Source: Saccharopolyspora indica
GTDB lineage: Bacteria > Actinomycetota > Actinomycetes > Mycobacteriales > Pseudonocardiaceae
Assembly: GCF_027853965.1 (NCBI RefSeq)
Contig: NZ_JAQGLB010000002.1
Coordinates: forward strand, 558,001-622,000
DNA: 64,000 bases
Reading direction: 5' to 3'
Both the position numbers and the translations under genes were made by a program. A model generated the notes under the pieces. That model saw only the letters and a program-made list of their open reading frames with translations, did no database searches and was not told the DNA's origin. Shown here piece by piece: positions 7,702 to 18,324 of this stretch; within the stretch, counting starts at the first letter, position 1; each line of letters starts with the position of its first letter.

Positions 7702-9306
7702 GTGCCTTCCGCGGTTGCCACAGCTCCGCCGCGCCCGTCCCACGTGGAGCCGGTGGAGATCGAGAAACTCGCCGATTCCGTCGGCGCGCGAGTCCTTCGC
7801 GTCCCTGGTCGCAGCGCTGATCCAGTGCCGGTGTCCGGGGCGACGCTGCGTGCTCAGCACGTCCGGCCCGGCGATCTGTTCGCCGCCCTGCCCGGCACTC
7901 GCGTGCACGGTGCCGACTTCGCGCAGAGCGCGTTGGACTCCGGGGCTGTGGCGGTGCTCACCGATCAGGCCGGGGTCGACCGCGCCGGGCTCGCCGAGCA
8001 CCCGGCGGTCCGCGACGGCAGCGTGTCCGTGCTCGTGCACGACGATCCGCGCGGCGTGCTCGGGACCGCTTCGGCGCTGATCTACGGCGACCCGTCGAGC
8101 AAGCTCAAGATCCTCGGCGTCACCGGCACCTCCGGCAAGACCACCACGTCCTACCTGCTGGAGTCCGCGCTGCAGGCCGCCGGGTTCTGCACCGGGCTGG
8201 TCGGCACCGTCGAGACCCGCATCGCCGGCGAGCGGCTGGACAGCGCGTTCACCACCCCGGAAGCTCCCGACCTGCAGGCGCTGCTCGCGGTCATGGTCGA
8301 GCACGGGGTCACGTTCGTGCCGATGGAGGTCTCCAGCCACGCGCTGGCCATGGGCCGGGTGTCCGGCACCCGGTTCGCCGTCGGGGCCTTCACCAACCTC
8401 TCCCAGGACCACCTGGACTTCCACCGGGACATGGAGGACTACTTCCAGGCCAAGTCGCTGCTGTTCGACGGCCGCGCCGAGCACGAGGTGGTCTGCGTCG
8501 ACGGCGAGTGGGGCCGCCGCCTGGTCAAGGACGGCACCGTCACGGTGTCCACCGACGGCGACGCCAGCTGGTCGGCCACCGACGTGCAGGCCTTCGCCAC
8601 CGGTGAGCAGACCTTCACCGCGCACGGGCCCGACGAGCTCGAGCTGCCCATCCGGCTGCGGCTGCCCGGCCCGTTCAACGTCGCCAACGCGCTGCTGGCC
8701 ATCGGTGCGCTGCACGCCGCGGGCGTGCCGACCTGGGCCATCGAGCGCGGGCTGGCCGAGGTCGACGTGCCCGGCCGGATGGAGCGGGTCGCGCTGGGGC
8801 AGGACTTCACCGCCGTCGTGGACTACTCGCACAAGCCCGGCGCGGTCGCCGCGGTGCTCGACGCGGCGCGCGCGCAGGTCGACGGCGACGTGATCGTCGT
8901 GCTGGGCTGCGGCGGCGACCGCGACACCGCGAAGCGGCCGCTGATGGGCGAGGCCGCCGCCCGGCGCTCCGAGCTGCTGATCGTCACCGACGACAACCCG
9001 CGCAGCGAGGATCCCGCCGAGATCCGGGCCGCCATGCTGGCCGGTGCCGAGGAGGTGCCCGCGGGCGAGCGCGGCGAGGTGGTCGAGATCGGCGACCGGC
9101 GCGCGGCCATCGCCGCGGCGGTCGAGCGCGCCGGGTCCGGCGACATCGTGGTCGTCGCAGGCAAGGGCCACGAGACCGGGCAGGAGGTCGCGGGTGTGGT
9201 GCACCCGTTCTCCGACCGGGAGGAACTGGCCGCCGCGCTCCGCCATAGGCTTAGGGACCCAGAAGGGACCGATGTTCGTCGGGGGCAGGTCAACGAAGAG
9301 GCGTAG
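7702..9306 (+). CDS. murE: UDP-MurNAc-tripeptide synthetase (meso-DAP adding)
   Basis: Cytosolic Mur ligase of 534 residues that adds meso-diaminopimelate to UDP-MurNAc-L-Ala-D-Glu. Visible are the ATP loop GVTGTSGKTTT, the central-domain STHAL-like EVSSHALAMGR, the carbamylated-lysine region YFQAKSLLF, and DDNPRSEDP, whose DNPR marks DAP- rather than lysine-specific enzymes. GTG at 7702 was chosen because a TAGCCT box stands eight bases before it; the frame is open 36 bases further upstream. It is first in the murE-murF-mraY-murD-ftsW-murG-murC-ftsQ block. The genes usually upstream (mraZ, rsmH, ftsL, ftsI) are not there; a divergent toxin module is. Confidence 0.95.
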   Translation: MPSAVATAPPRPSHVEPVEIEKLADSVGARVLRVPGRSADPVPVSGATLRAQHVRPGDLFAALPGTRVHGADFAQSALDSGAVAVLTDQAGVDRAGLAEHPAVRDGSVSVLVHDDPRGVLGTASALIYGDPSSKLKILGVTGTSGKTTTSYLLESALQAAGFCTGLVGTVETRIAGERLDSAFTTPEAPDLQALLAVMVEHGVTFVPMEVSSHALAMGRVSGTRFAVGAFTNLSQDHLDFHRDMEDYFQAKSLLFDGRAEHEVVCVDGEWGRRLVKDGTVTVSTDGDASWSATDVQAFATGEQTFTAHGPDELELPIRLRLPGPFNVANALLAIGALHAAGVPTWAIERGLAEVDVPGRMERVALGQDFTAVVDYSHKPGAVAAVLDAARAQVDGDVIVVLGCGGDRDTAKRPLMGEAAARRSELLIVTDDNPRSEDPAEIRAAMLAGAEEVPAGERGEVVEIGDRRAAIAAAVERAGSGDIVVVAGKGHETGQEVAGVVHPFSDREELAAALRHRLRDPEGTDVRRGQVNEEA

Positions 9307-9375
9307 CGGGCGCGCCAGTCGCGTTCGCGCAAGCCGACCGGGTGCGGGTGACCCGCAAGACGGAGTGGAGGCAAG

Positions 9376-10842
9376 TTGATCCGGCTCAGCCTCGCTGACA
9401 TCGCGCGTGCGGTGGGCGGCGGGCTTCATCGTGCGGAAGGCTCGGAGATCGTCAGCGCGGGCGTCGAGTTCGACTCCCGCAAGGTCGAGACCGGCGGGCT
9501 GTTCGTGGCCGTGCCGGGCGAACGGGTCGACGGGCACGACTTCGCCGCGCGGGCGGTGGCCGACGGCGCGGTCGGCGTGCTCGCCGCGCGCGAGGTCGAC
9601 GCACCGGCGGTGCTCGTGCCGCCCATCCCCGCCGCGGAGCGCTCGAGCGCGCTGGCGCTCGCTGGGGACGTCGACGGTTCCGGCGAGGCGGTGCTGGCCG
9701 GGCTGGCGAAGCTGGCCAGGCACGTGGTCGACCGGCTGCCGCAGCTCGCCGTGGTCGGCGTGACGGGCTCGTCCGGCAAGACGTCCACCAAGGACCTGAT
9801 CGCGCAGCTGCTGGAACCGATGGGGCCGACGGTCGCGCCGCCCGGCTCGTTCAACAACGAGCTCGGGCACCCGTGGACCGTGCTGCGCGCCGACGAGACG
9901 ACCAAGCACCTGGTGCTGGAGCTCTCCGCGCGCGGCGTCGGGCACATCGCGAACCTGTGCCAGGTCGCGCCGCCGCGCATCGGCGTGGTGCTCAACGTCG
10001 GGCACGCGCACCTCGGCGAGTTCGGCTCGCAGGAAGCGGTGGCGCAGGCCAAGGGCGAGCTGCCCGAGTCGCTGCCCGCGGACGGCGTGGCGGTGCTCAA
10101 CGGCGACGACCCGCTGGTCGCGGCGATGGCCGAGCGGACCAGGGCGCGCGTGGTGCTGGTCGGGGAGCGCCCCGACGCGCACGTGCGGGCCGAGGACATC
10201 GACGTCGACGAGCAGGCCCGGCCGACGTTCACGCTGGTCACCGCCGAGGGCTCGGCGCGGGTGACGCTGCCGCTGTTCGGCGAGCACCACGTCGGCAACG
10301 CGCTGGCCGCCGCGGCGGTCGCGCTGGAGCTCGGCGCGAGCCTCGACGAGGTCGCCGAGCGGTTGAGCTCGGTGCGGCGGGTGTCGGCGCGGCGCATGGA
10401 GGTCAGCGAGTCCGCCGACGGCGTCACGGTCGTCAACGACGCGTACAACGCGAACCCGGAGTCGGTGCGCGCCGCGCTGAAGACGCTGGCCGCGATGACC
10501 CGCGGCCGTCCCGGCCGGGCCTGGGCGGTGCTCGGGCCGATGGCCGAGCTCGGCGAGGCCGACGTCGAGGCGCACGACGAGATCGGGCGGCTGGCCGTCC
10601 GGCTGAACATCGACCGGCTGGTGGTGGTCGGCGAACAGGCCCAGGCGATGCACCAGGCGGCAACGCTGGAGGGTTCGTGGGGAGAGGAGTCGGTTCTGGT
10701 GCCGGACGTCGATGCGGCTGTCGCGCTGCTGCGCGCCGAGCTGCGTCCCGGTGACGTTGTCCTGACCAAGGCGTCGAACTCCGCCGGCATGTGGCGGGTC
10801 GCCGAGGCCTTGCTGACGGGTGCGGGAGGGCAGACGGCGTGA
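9376..10842 (+). CDS. murF: UDP-MurNAc-tripeptide:D-Ala-D-Ala ligase
   Basis: 488-residue Mur ligase that completes the UDP-MurNAc-pentapeptide. It has the N-terminal uridine domain ([25 protein letters not shown]), the ATP loop [24 protein letters not shown] and the C-terminal [15 protein letters not shown] typical of MurF. The start is TTG at 9376 with GGAGG at 9366-9371; the protein begins M-I-R-L-S. A 69-bp gap separates it from murE. The last bases GTGA overlap the mraY start. Confidence 0.95.
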   Translation: MIRLSLADIARAVGGGLHRAEGSEIVSAGVEFDSRKVETGGLFVAVPGERVDGHDFAARAVADGAVGVLAAREVDAPAVLVPPIPAAERSSALALAGDVDGSGEAVLAGLAKLARHVVDRLPQLAVVGVTGSSGKTSTKDLIAQLLEPMGPTVAPPGSFNNELGHPWTVLRADETTKHLVLELSARGVGHIANLCQVAPPRIGVVLNVGHAHLGEFGSQEAVAQAKGELPESLPADGVAVLNGDDPLVAAMAERTRARVVLVGERPDAHVRAEDIDVDEQARPTFTLVTAEGSARVTLPLFGEHHVGNALAAAAVALELGASLDEVAERLSSVRRVSARRMEVSESADGVTVVNDAYNANPESVRAALKTLAAMTRGRPGRAWAVLGPMAELGEADVEAHDEIGRLAVRLNIDRLVVVGEQAQAMHQAATLEGSWGEESVLVPDVDAAVALLRAELRPGDVVLTKASNSAGMWRVAEALLTGAGGQTA

Positions 10843-11909
10843 AGCCGATCCTGGTGGCGGCCGCGGTCGCCCTCGTCATCTCGATCCTGTTCACCCCGTA
10901 CCTGATCCGGGTCTTCTCCAGGCAGGGCTTCGGCCAGGAGATCCGCGAGGAGGTGCAGAGCCAGCACGCCGCCAAGCGCGGCACCCCGACCATGGGCGGG
11001 GTGGCGATCCTGGTCGCCATGTGGTGCGGCTACCTGGCCACCCACCTGATCATGGGCGATCAGCCCACCATCAGCGGGCTGCTGGTGCTGGGCCTGACCA
11101 CCGCGCTGGGCGTCGTCGGGTTTCTGGACGACTTCATCAAGATCCGCAAGCAGCGCAACCTCGGGCTGAACAAGACCGCGAAGCTGGTCGGCCAGCTGGT
11201 GGCCGCGGTGCTGTTCGCGGTGCTGGCCATCCGGTTCCCGAACGAGAACGGCGTGACGCCGGCGTCCACGGAGCTGTCGTTCCTGCGCGACATCTCGGTG
11301 ATCTCCTTCGGCGCGATCGGGTTCGTGATCTTCGCCTACGTGGCGATCAGCGGCTGGTCCAACGCGGTCAACTTCACCGACGGCATGGACGGCCTGGCCG
11401 GTGGTACCGCGGCGATGGTGCTGGCCACCTACGTGCTGGTGTCGTTCTGGCAGCTGCGCAACGACTGCTTCGCCGTCTCCGGCCCGGCGCCGGGCTGCTA
11501 CACGGTGCGCGACCCGCTGGACATCGCGGTGGTCGCGGCGGCGGCGATGGCGGCCTGCGTCGGGTTCCTGTGGTGGAACGCGGCGCCCGCGAAGATCTTC
11601 ATGGGCGACACCGGTTCGCTGGCGCTCGGCGGCCTGGTCGCCGGGCTGTCGATGGTCACCCGCACCGAGCTGCTGATGATCATCATCGGTGGCGTGTTCG
11701 TGGTCGAGGCGCTGTCGGTGGTGCTGCAGATCGTGGTGTTCCGGACCACCCGGCGCAGGCTGTTCCGGATGGCGCCGTTCCACCACCACTTCGAGCTGGC
11801 CGGGTGGGCGGAGACCACGGTGATCATCCGGTTCTGGGTGCTCGCCGGGATCAGCTGCATGTTCGGCGTCGGCCTGTTCTACGCGGACTGGCTCGCCCTG
11901 GCCCGGTGA
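10839..11909 (+). CDS. mraY: Phospho-MurNAc-pentapeptide translocase
   Basis: 356-residue polytopic membrane enzyme that makes lipid I from UDP-MurNAc-pentapeptide and undecaprenyl phosphate. It shows about ten hydrophobic segments and the family signatures [30 protein letters not shown] (catalytic Asp region) and the late [14 protein letters not shown]. The start GTG at 10839 overlaps the murF stop. It is followed by a 62-bp gap with a strong hairpin before murD. Confidence 0.96.
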   Translation: MKPILVAAAVALVISILFTPYLIRVFSRQGFGQEIREEVQSQHAAKRGTPTMGGVAILVAMWCGYLATHLIMGDQPTISGLLVLGLTTALGVVGFLDDFIKIRKQRNLGLNKTAKLVGQLVAAVLFAVLAIRFPNENGVTPASTELSFLRDISVISFGAIGFVIFAYVAISGWSNAVNFTDGMDGLAGGTAAMVLATYVLVSFWQLRNDCFAVSGPAPGCYTVRDPLDIAVVAAAAMAACVGFLWWNAAPAKIFMGDTGSLALGGLVAGLSMVTRTELLMIIIGGVFVVEALSVVLQIVVFRTTRRRLFRMAPFHHHFELAGWAETTVIIRFWVLAGISCMFGVGLFYADWLALAR

Positions 11910-11919
11910 TCGGCACTCG

Positions 11920-11949
11920 GTGAGCGGCGGTGGGAGCACCGCCGCTCAC
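11920..11949 (+). promoter_or_regulatory. 12-bp perfect hairpin inside the mur operon (mraY-murD gap)
   Basis: Arms 11920-11931 (GTGAGCGGCGGT) and 11938-11949 are perfectly complementary with a 6-base loop. There is no T-run. It ends 22 bases before the murD GTG and just before the GAGGAGG ribosome site, so it could act as a partial terminator, processing site or mRNA stabiliser within the operon. Confidence 0.5.
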
Positions 11950-11971
11950 GACTCACGATGAGGAGGACGGC

Positions 11972-13369
11972 GTGGCAAGCCGGTTCCAGGGATTGCAGGT
12001 GCTGGTGGCCGGGGCCGGGGTGTCCGGCCGCTCGGCCGCCGAGGCGCTGCTCGCGGCGGGCGCGTCGGTGACCGTCACCGACGGTTCCGCCGATCGGCTC
12101 GCCGCCCTGGCCTCGTTGCAGTCGCAGGGCGCGGAGCTGGTGGCCGGTCTGGCCGAGCCGCCCGCCGGCACCGATCTGGTGGTCACCAGCCCGGGCTGGC
12201 GGCCGGACGCGCCGCTGCTGGCGGCCGCGGCCGTCGCCGGTGTCGAGGTGATCGGCGAGGTCGAGCTGGCCTGGCGCCTGGACCGGGAAGCCGAATCCCC
12301 GGCGACCTGGCTCGCGGTCACCGGCACCAACGGCAAGACCACCACGGTCAGCATGCTGGAGTCGGTGCTGCGCGCGGCCGGGGTCGACGTGGTGGCCTGC
12401 GGCAACGTCGGGCTGCCGGTGGTCGACGCGGTCCGCGCCGGGCACGCGGTGCTCGCCGTGGAGCTGTCCAGCTTCCAGCTGCACTGGTCGGAGTCGGTCG
12501 AGCCGCACGCCGCGGTCGTGCTCAACCTGGCCGCCGACCACCTCGACTGGCACGGCGACCTGGAGTCCTACGGCGCCGCCAAGGCCAAGATCTACGCGGG
12601 CAACGCGGTTTCGGTGGCCAACTCCGACGACGAGTGGTCGACGCGGCTGGTCGCGGCGGCGGGCGGGCGGACGGTGTCCTTCACGCTCGGCGCCCCGCAG
12701 CGGGACCAGCTCGGCGTCGAGGACGGGCAGCTGGTCGACCGGGCCTTCGGTGACCGGGTGGTGCTCGCGTCGCTGGCCGACGTGCACCCGGCGGGCCCGC
12801 ACAACGTCGCCAACGCGCTGGCCGCGGCGGCGCTCGCGCGCGCCCACGGGGTGCGGCCGGAGGCGGTGGCCGAGGGCTTGCGGGCGTTCCAGCCCGGCGC
12901 CCACCGCTCGGTCCCGGTGGCCGAAGCCGCCGGTGTGTCCTATGTGGACGATTCGAAGGCGACCAACCCGCACGCCGCGGACGCCGCGCTGCGCGCGCAC
13001 CCCCGCGTGGTGTGGATCGCGGGCGGCCTGCTCAAGGGCGCGGAGGTGGACGAGCTCGTCGCCGCCAACGCCGACCGGCTCGCCGCCGCGGTGCTGATCG
13101 GCCGGGACCGGGCGCAGTTCGCCGCCGCACTGGCCCGACACGCCCCGGATGTGCCGGTGCGCGAGGTCTCGGCGGGGGACGATGCGGGCATGCTGCAAGC
13201 TGTCCGGTCGGCCCACGAGTTCGCGAGCCCGGGTTCGGTGGTGCTGCTCGCCCCGGCCGCCGCCTCGATGGACATGTTCACCGATTACGCCCACCGGGGC
13301 CGCGCTTTCGCCGACGCGGTGCGCGAAGTCCTCGCCGACACCCCGACGGCGCCCGCGCACGGCGGGTGA
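11972..13369 (+). CDS. murD: UDP-MurNAc-L-alanine:D-glutamate ligase
   Basis: 465 residues. N-terminal Rossmann-like uridine binding (VLVAGAGVSGRSAAEALLAAG), ATP loop AVTGTNGKTTTVSML, ELSSFQLHW and LNLAADHLDWHG, and the C-terminal DDSKATNPHAADAAL and IAGGLLKGAEVDEL signatures of MurD are visible. GTG at 11972 was chosen because GAGGAGG stands at 11960-11966; the frame is open to 11930 but that stretch is the intergenic hairpin. It ends six bases before ftsW. Confidence 0.95.
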   Translation: MASRFQGLQVLVAGAGVSGRSAAEALLAAGASVTVTDGSADRLAALASLQSQGAELVAGLAEPPAGTDLVVTSPGWRPDAPLLAAAAVAGVEVIGEVELAWRLDREAESPATWLAVTGTNGKTTTVSMLESVLRAAGVDVVACGNVGLPVVDAVRAGHAVLAVELSSFQLHWSESVEPHAAVVLNLAADHLDWHGDLESYGAAKAKIYAGNAVSVANSDDEWSTRLVAAAGGRTVSFTLGAPQRDQLGVEDGQLVDRAFGDRVVLASLADVHPAGPHNVANALAAAALARAHGVRPEAVAEGLRAFQPGAHRSVPVAEAAGVSYVDDSKATNPHAADAALRAHPRVVWIAGGLLKGAEVDELVAANADRLAAAVLIGRDRAQFAAALARHAPDVPVREVSAGDDAGMLQAVRSAHEFASPGSVVLLAPAAASMDMFTDYAHRGRAFADAVREVLADTPTAPAHGG

Positions 13370-13375
13370 TCCGCC

Positions 13376-14776
13376 GTGCCCACCGCCACCAAGACGGCCC
13401 GCAAGCGCGCCGGCCTGAGCGTGCTGTCCCCGCTGACCGCGTGGCTGACCCGGCCGCTGGCGTCGTTCCACCTGCTGCTGGCGGTCTTCGGCCTGCTGAC
13501 GGTCTTCGGCCTGGTGATGGTGCTCTCGGCCTCCAGCGTCGACTCGTTCAACAAGGACGGTTCGTCCTACACCGTCTTCACCAAGCAGGTGCTCTACTGC
13601 ATCGCCGGGCTGGTGCTGTTCTACGCGGCGATGCGGGTGCCGGTGAAGCTGATGCGCCGCTACAGCCTGATCCTGCTCACCATCTGCGTGGGCCTGCTGG
13701 CGCTGGTGCTCACCCCGCTCGGAGCCAAGGTCAACGGCGCGCAGAGCTGGTTCATCGTGGCCGGGGTGTCCTTCCAGCCGGTCGAGTTCGCCAAGGTCTC
13801 CTTCGCGCTGTGGGGCGCGCACGTGCTGGTCACCAAGCGCGGCCTGATGAACCAGTACCGCCACCTGCTGGTGCCGGTGGTGCCCGCCGCGCTGCTGATG
13901 TTCACGCTGGTGATGCTGCAGCCCGACCTCGGTTCGACGATCACGCTGTTCGTGGTGCTGCTGGCCCTGCTGTGGTTTGCCGGGGCGCCGCTGCGGCTGT
14001 TCCTGATGGCGCTGCTGGGCGCGGTCACCGCCGGCGTGACGCTGGCCATGGTCGCCGACTACCGGATGGCGCGGATCACCGCGTTCATGGACCCGATGGC
14101 CGACCCGTCCGGAAACGGCTTCCAGGCCCGGCAGGCGCTGTTCGCGCTGGCCGACGGCGGGCTGTTCGGCCGCGGGCTGGGGCAGGGCTGGTCGAAGTGG
14201 CAGTACCTGCCCAACGTGCACAACGACTTCATCTTCGCGGTGATCGGTGAGGAGCTCGGGTTCGTCGGCTGCGCGATCGTGCTGGCGCTCTACGGCACCA
14301 CCGCCTACGTGGGCATGCGCATCGCGTTCCGCAACACCGACCCGTGGATCCGGCTGGTGTCGGCCACGCTGACCACCTTCCTGGTCGGCCAGGCGATCAT
14401 CAACGTCGGCTACGTGGTGGGCCTGCTGCCCACCACCGGGCTGCCGCTGCCGCTGATCTCCTCCGGCGGATCGTCGGTGGTGACCAGCATGCTGGTGTTC
14501 GGCCTGCTGGCGAACTTCGCCCGGCACGAACCCGAGGCGATCGCCGCGCTACGGTCTTTGGGACCGGGCAGGGTCGGCAAGCTGCTGCGGCTGCCCACCC
14601 CGGCGCCGTACCGGCCGCCGGCCAAGCGTCGTCCGGCACGACCCACCCCACGAAGCCGACCGGGAGCGAAGGGCTCCGGCGCGGCGGCAACACGCCGGGG
14701 AGGCGGGGACACCCGCGCGCGCGGTGCGCGCAGCGGTCCCGGCTCCCGGGCGCAGACACGAGGAGGACACCGTTGA
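13376..14776 (+). CDS. ftsW: Septal peptidoglycan glycosyltransferase of SEDS family
   Basis: 466 residues. SEDS membrane protein with about ten helices, polymerising lipid II at the septum with the partner PBP FtsI. The key motifs are GAQSWF near the large loop, [32 protein letters not shown] and [19 protein letters not shown]. After the last helix comes an ~80-residue Pro/Arg/Gly-rich basic tail, longer than in E. coli and common in actinobacteria. The start is GTG 13376; its stop overlaps the murG TTG start. The partner ftsI is not in the window. Confidence 0.93.
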   Translation: MPTATKTARKRAGLSVLSPLTAWLTRPLASFHLLLAVFGLLTVFGLVMVLSASSVDSFNKDGSSYTVFTKQVLYCIAGLVLFYAAMRVPVKLMRRYSLILLTICVGLLALVLTPLGAKVNGAQSWFIVAGVSFQPVEFAKVSFALWGAHVLVTKRGLMNQYRHLLVPVVPAALLMFTLVMLQPDLGSTITLFVVLLALLWFAGAPLRLFLMALLGAVTAGVTLAMVADYRMARITAFMDPMADPSGNGFQARQALFALADGGLFGRGLGQGWSKWQYLPNVHNDFIFAVIGEELGFVGCAIVLALYGTTAYVGMRIAFRNTDPWIRLVSATLTTFLVGQAIINVGYVVGLLPTTGLPLPLISSGGSSVVTSMLVFGLLANFARHEPEAIAALRSLGPGRVGKLLRLPTPAPYRPPAKRRPARPTPRSRPGAKGSGAAATRRGGGDTRARGARSGPGSRAQTRGGHR

Positions 14777-15927
14777 GCGGCGAGCAGACGGCCCGCATCG
14801 ACCAGGGCGCGCTGGGCGACCCCAGGGGTGCTGCCGCGGCACGGCGCCCGCTGTCGGTCGTGGTCGCCGGTGGCGGCACCGCCGGGCACGTCGAGCCCGC
14901 GCTGGCGCTGGCCGACGCGGTGCGCAGGCTGCGGCCGGACGTGCGGGTGACGGCGCTGGGCACCGAGCGCGGCCTGGAGAACCGGCTGGTGCCCGCGCGC
15001 GGCTACCCGCTGGAGCTGATCCCGCCGGTGCCGATGCCCCGCAAGCCCAACGTAGACCTGCTGAAACTGCCGCTGAAGGTGCGGGATTCGGTGAAGCAGA
15101 CCCGCGCGGTGCTCGACCGCGTCGGTGCGGACGTGGTGGTCGGCTTCGGCGGCTACGTGTCGCTGCCCGCCTACCTCGCCGCCCGCGGCCGGGTGCCGAT
15201 CGTGGTGCACGAGGCCAACGCGCGCGCGGGCCTGGCGAACAAGGTCGGCGCGAAGTTCGCCGAGCGGGTGCTGGCGGCGACCCCGGACAGCGGCCTGCCG
15301 GGCGCGCAGACCATCGGGATCCCGCTGCGCGAGTCCATCACCAGGCTGGACCGCTGGGCGCTGCGGGCGCAGGCCCGACAGCACTTCGGGCTGCACCCGC
15401 ACGCCCCGACGATCCTGGTGTTCGGCGGTTCGCAGGGCGCCCGCACGCTCAACAACGCGTTCTCCGGCGCGGCCGAGGCGCTGGGCCGGGCCGGGATCGG
15501 CGTGCTGCACGCGCACGGCCCGAAGAACACCCTCGCGGTGCAGCAGGTCATGGGCGCGCCGGTCTACAACGCGGTGCCCTACCTGGAGCGGATGGACCTG
15601 GCCTACGCGGCCGCGGACCTGGTGGTGTGCCGGTCCGGGGCGATGACGGTGGCCGAGGTCTCCGCGCTCGGACTGCCCGCGGTGTTCGTGCCGCTGCCGA
15701 TCGGCAACGGTGAGCAGGCGCTCAACGCGCAGCCGGTGGTGTCCACCGGCGGGGCGCGGTTGATCGCCGACAGCGACATGACTTCGCAGCGGGTGATCGA
15801 CGAGATCCTGCCGCTGGCGCTGGACCCGCAGCGGCTGCAGGAGATGAGCCGCGCGACCCTCGGCACCGGGCACCGGGAGGCCGACCACGTGCTGGCGCAG
15901 ATCGTGCTGGAGGTGGCCGGCCAGTGA
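14773..15927 (+). CDS. murG: Undecaprenyl-PP-MurNAc-pentapeptide GlcNAc transferase
   Basis: 384 residues, GT28 fold, peripheral membrane enzyme making lipid II. It has the N-terminal glycine loop [19 protein letters not shown], the [16 protein letters not shown] loop, [23 protein letters not shown] and the donor-binding [23 protein letters not shown] with GEQALNA. The start is TTG 14773 (TTGA overlap with ftsW), six bases after AGGAGG at 14761-14766. The N-terminus has ~25 extra residues before the glycine loop. Confidence 0.95.
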   Translation: MSGEQTARIDQGALGDPRGAAAARRPLSVVVAGGGTAGHVEPALALADAVRRLRPDVRVTALGTERGLENRLVPARGYPLELIPPVPMPRKPNVDLLKLPLKVRDSVKQTRAVLDRVGADVVVGFGGYVSLPAYLAARGRVPIVVHEANARAGLANKVGAKFAERVLAATPDSGLPGAQTIGIPLRESITRLDRWALRAQARQHFGLHPHAPTILVFGGSQGARTLNNAFSGAAEALGRAGIGVLHAHGPKNTLAVQQVMGAPVYNAVPYLERMDLAYAAADLVVCRSGAMTVAEVSALGLPAVFVPLPIGNGEQALNAQPVVSTGGARLIADSDMTSQRVIDEILPLALDPQRLQEMSRATLGTGHREADHVLAQIVLEVAGQ

Positions 15928-17348
15928 CCGCGACGACAGACGTGCTGGCCAGGGTGCACCTGGTGGGCATCGGCGGTGCCGGGATGAGCGGCATCGCCCG
16001 CATCCTGCTGGCCCGCGGCCAGCAGGTGTCCGGTTCGGACGCCCGCGACTCGCGGACCGTGCTCGCGCTGCGGGCGCAGGGCGCGCACATCGGCATCGGG
16101 CACCGGGCGGAGAACCTGGACCAGTTCGACGGCGAGCCGACGGCGGTCGTGGTGTCCACCGCGATCCGCCCGGACAACCCCGAGCTGGTGGCCGCGCAGG
16201 AGCGCGGCATCACGGTGCTGCGCCGCGCCGAGGCGCTGGCGGCGCTGATGGCCGGGCACCGGGTGGCCTGCGTGGCGGGCACCCACGGCAAGACCTCGAC
16301 CACGTCGATGCTGACCGTGGCGCTGCAGCACTGCCGGTTCGACCCGTCGTTCGCCATCGGCGGCGACCTCAACGAGTCGGGCGCGAACGCCCACCACGGC
16401 GACGGCAGCATCTTCGTCGCCGAGGCCGACGAGAGCGACGGCTCGTTCCTGGTGTTCGCCCCGTCGGTGGCGGTGGTGACCAACGTCGAGCCCGACCACC
16501 TGGACCACCACGGCACCGCCGAGGCCTACACCAAGGTCTTCGAGGACTTCGTGCGGCGCATCGAGCCCGGTGGCGTGCTGATCGCCTGCGCCGACGACGC
16601 GGGCTCGGCCGAGCTGGCCGACCGCGCGGAAGCAGCCGGGATCCGGGTGCGCCGCTACGGCAGGACCGCGACCGGTGCCGAGGACGCGCGGCTCGTCGAC
16701 TACCGGGCCGAGCAGGGCACCGGCGTGGCGACCGTGGAACTCGGCGGCGAGCGCATCGACGTGCAGGTCTCGGTGCCGGGCGAGCACATGGCGGGCAACG
16801 CGATCGCCGCGGTGCTGGCCGGGCTGGAGCTCGGCGCACCGCTGGGCGGGTTGCTCGACGGGCTCGCCGCGTTCGGCGGGGTGCGGCGCCGGTTCGAGTT
16901 CCGCGGGCGGGCGCGGGGAATCCGCGTCTACGACGACTACGCGCACCACCCGACCGAGGTGGACGCCCAGCTGCGGGCGGCGCGCCCGGTGGCCGCCGAC
17001 GGCCGGCTGGTCGTGGTGTTCCAGCCGCACCTGTACTCCCGCACGGCGGCCTTCGCCGCGGAGTTCGCGACCGCGCTGGCGCTGGCCGACGAGGTGGTCG
17101 TGCTCGACGTCTACGGCGCGCGCGAGGACCCGCAGCCCGGTGTCACCGGCAAGCTGATCGCCGACCAGATCCCGCTGCCCGCCGGGAAGGTGCACTACCA
17201 GCCGTCCTTCACCGAGGTGACGCCGCTGGTCGCGGGCCTGGCCCGCGCCGGTGACCTGGTGCTGACCATGGGCGCCGGGGACGTGACGATGCTCGGCGCG
17301 GAGATCCTCGCGGAGATCGATCGCAACGTCCCGGAGGTCCGGGGGTGA
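15924..17348 (+). CDS. murC: UDP-MurNAc:L-alanine ligase
   Basis: 474 residues. First amino-acid-adding Mur ligase, cytosolic. It shows [22 protein letters not shown] at the N-terminus, the ATP loop [35 protein letters not shown] and the C-terminal [11 protein letters not shown] and FQPHLYSRT signatures. GTG at 15924 overlaps the murG stop (GTGA). The murC-ftsQ junction has the same overlap, so murG-murC-ftsQ are translationally coupled. Confidence 0.96.
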   Translation: MTATTDVLARVHLVGIGGAGMSGIARILLARGQQVSGSDARDSRTVLALRAQGAHIGIGHRAENLDQFDGEPTAVVVSTAIRPDNPELVAAQERGITVLRRAEALAALMAGHRVACVAGTHGKTSTTSMLTVALQHCRFDPSFAIGGDLNESGANAHHGDGSIFVAEADESDGSFLVFAPSVAVVTNVEPDHLDHHGTAEAYTKVFEDFVRRIEPGGVLIACADDAGSAELADRAEAAGIRVRRYGRTATGAEDARLVDYRAEQGTGVATVELGGERIDVQVSVPGEHMAGNAIAAVLAGLELGAPLGGLLDGLAAFGGVRRRFEFRGRARGIRVYDDYAHHPTEVDAQLRAARPVAADGRLVVVFQPHLYSRTAAFAAEFATALALADEVVVLDVYGAREDPQPGVTGKLIADQIPLPAGKVHYQPSFTEVTPLVAGLARAGDLVLTMGAGDVTMLGAEILAEIDRNVPEVRG

Positions 17349-18091
17349 CTTCGACGCGTCGCCGCGCGGGGGAGCGGCCCGGGGTGCGCAGCACCCGGGG
17401 ACGCCCGGTGCGCGGCGACGCGGCGGCCGCACCGAAGTGGCGCCGCTGGGCGCTGCCGCTGGTGCTGGCCGCGGTGACGGTGCTGGCCCTGGTCCTGTAC
17501 TTCACGCCGGTGCTGGGCGTGCGGTCGGTGGAGGTCCTGGGCAACACCTCGCTCGACCACGACGAGGTGGTGCGGGTGTCCGGCATCGAGACCGGGACCC
17601 CGATGATGCAGGTCGACGCGGGCGAGATCCGCGACCAGCTGCAGACCGTGCCGAAGATCGCCGCGGCCGAGGTGACGCTGTCCTGGCCGTCCTCGGTGCA
17701 GGTCCGGATCACCGAACGGGTCCCGGCGGCGTTCCTGGTGGCGCGCAACGGGATCCAGCTGGTGGACGCGACCGGGATGCCGTTCCAGACGGTCCCGGAT
17801 CCGCCTGCGGACCTGCCGGAGCTCAAGGTCCGCGAGGCCTCCCAGACCGACCCGGCGACCAAGGCCGGGATGCTGGTGCTGACCTCGGTGCCGGAACCGG
17901 TGCGCGGCGAGATCACCGCGGTGCTGGCGGAGAACCCGAACGACATCCGGTTGCTGCTCGAGGGCGACCGCCAGATCGAGTGGGGCTCCCAGGAGGACGC
18001 GGAGAAGAAGGCGGCGATACTCCCGGCGCTGCTGACCCGCCCGGGCAAGGTCTACGACGTGACCACCCCGGCCCTGCCGACCGTCTCCTGA
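17345..18091 (+). CDS. ftsQ: Divisome protein FtsQ (POTRA domain)
   Basis: 248 residues, bitopic. A basic Arg-rich cytoplasmic tail (~40 residues) is followed by one membrane helix ([22 protein letters not shown]). Next come a POTRA domain opening with [20 protein letters not shown], the Arg-rich [19 protein letters not shown] and a beta domain ending [14 protein letters not shown]. It recruits later divisome proteins. It overlaps murC by four bases. Normally ftsZ follows within about 200 bp in actinobacteria; here the next gene is an EACC1/caspase unit and ftsZ lies 15 kb away. A degenerate copy of its 3' end seems to follow at 18185-18250. Confidence 0.92.
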   Translation: MTSTRRRAGERPGVRSTRGRPVRGDAAAAPKWRRWALPLVLAAVTVLALVLYFTPVLGVRSVEVLGNTSLDHDEVVRVSGIETGTPMMQVDAGEIRDQLQTVPKIAAAEVTLSWPSSVQVRITERVPAAFLVARNGIQLVDATGMPFQTVPDPPADLPELKVREASQTDPATKAGMLVLTSVPEPVRGEITAVLAENPNDIRLLLEGDRQIEWGSQEDAEKKAAILPALLTRPGKVYDVTTPALPTVS

Positions 18092-18123
18092 TGCCGATAG
18101 GCCGTCCTCGTGCAGGTCAACTG

Positions 18124-18167
18124 CCGTGAGCGTTTTGTGGTGCCATAGCACCCCAAACCACTCACGG
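18124..18167. repeat. Palindromic repeat family A, copy 1 (after ftsQ)
   Basis: 44-bp near-palindrome starting CCGTGAGCG and ending CACTCACGG, with centre GGTGCCATAGCACC. It is the most diverged of four copies here (others at 49183, 54038 and 60991). It sits 32 bases after the ftsQ stop, so it may also work as a transcript end. Confidence 0.85.
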
Positions 18168-18184
18168 TCTTTGACCAGGGAGAA

Positions 18185-18250
18185 CTGATCCGCCGTGGTC
18201 CGGGCCGCGTCCACGGCGTGACCACTCCGGCCCTGCCTGCCGCCGGTGTG
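18185..18250 (+). pseudogene. Possible degenerate duplicate of the ftsQ 3' end
   Basis: Bases 18218-18238 repeat 18058-18078 of ftsQ with one mismatch in 21. The surrounding translation reads LIRRGPGRVHGVTTPALP against [17 protein letters not shown] in FtsQ. It suggests the ftsQ tail was duplicated when the downstream DNA was inserted. The match is short, so chance or selection on the sequence cannot be excluded. Confidence 0.4.
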
Positions 18251-18324
18251 ATCGATCGGGCACGGTGGGTGAGCCGGTTTTGATATACATGGCTGGCCAA
18301 TCGTGGAAGGCGTTGGGAGTGGGC

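Noticed and set aside
7627..14527. Long antisense frames over murE, murF, mraY and murD
   Set aside because: Shadow frames. The plus-strand Mur ligase motifs and overlapping starts are decisive.
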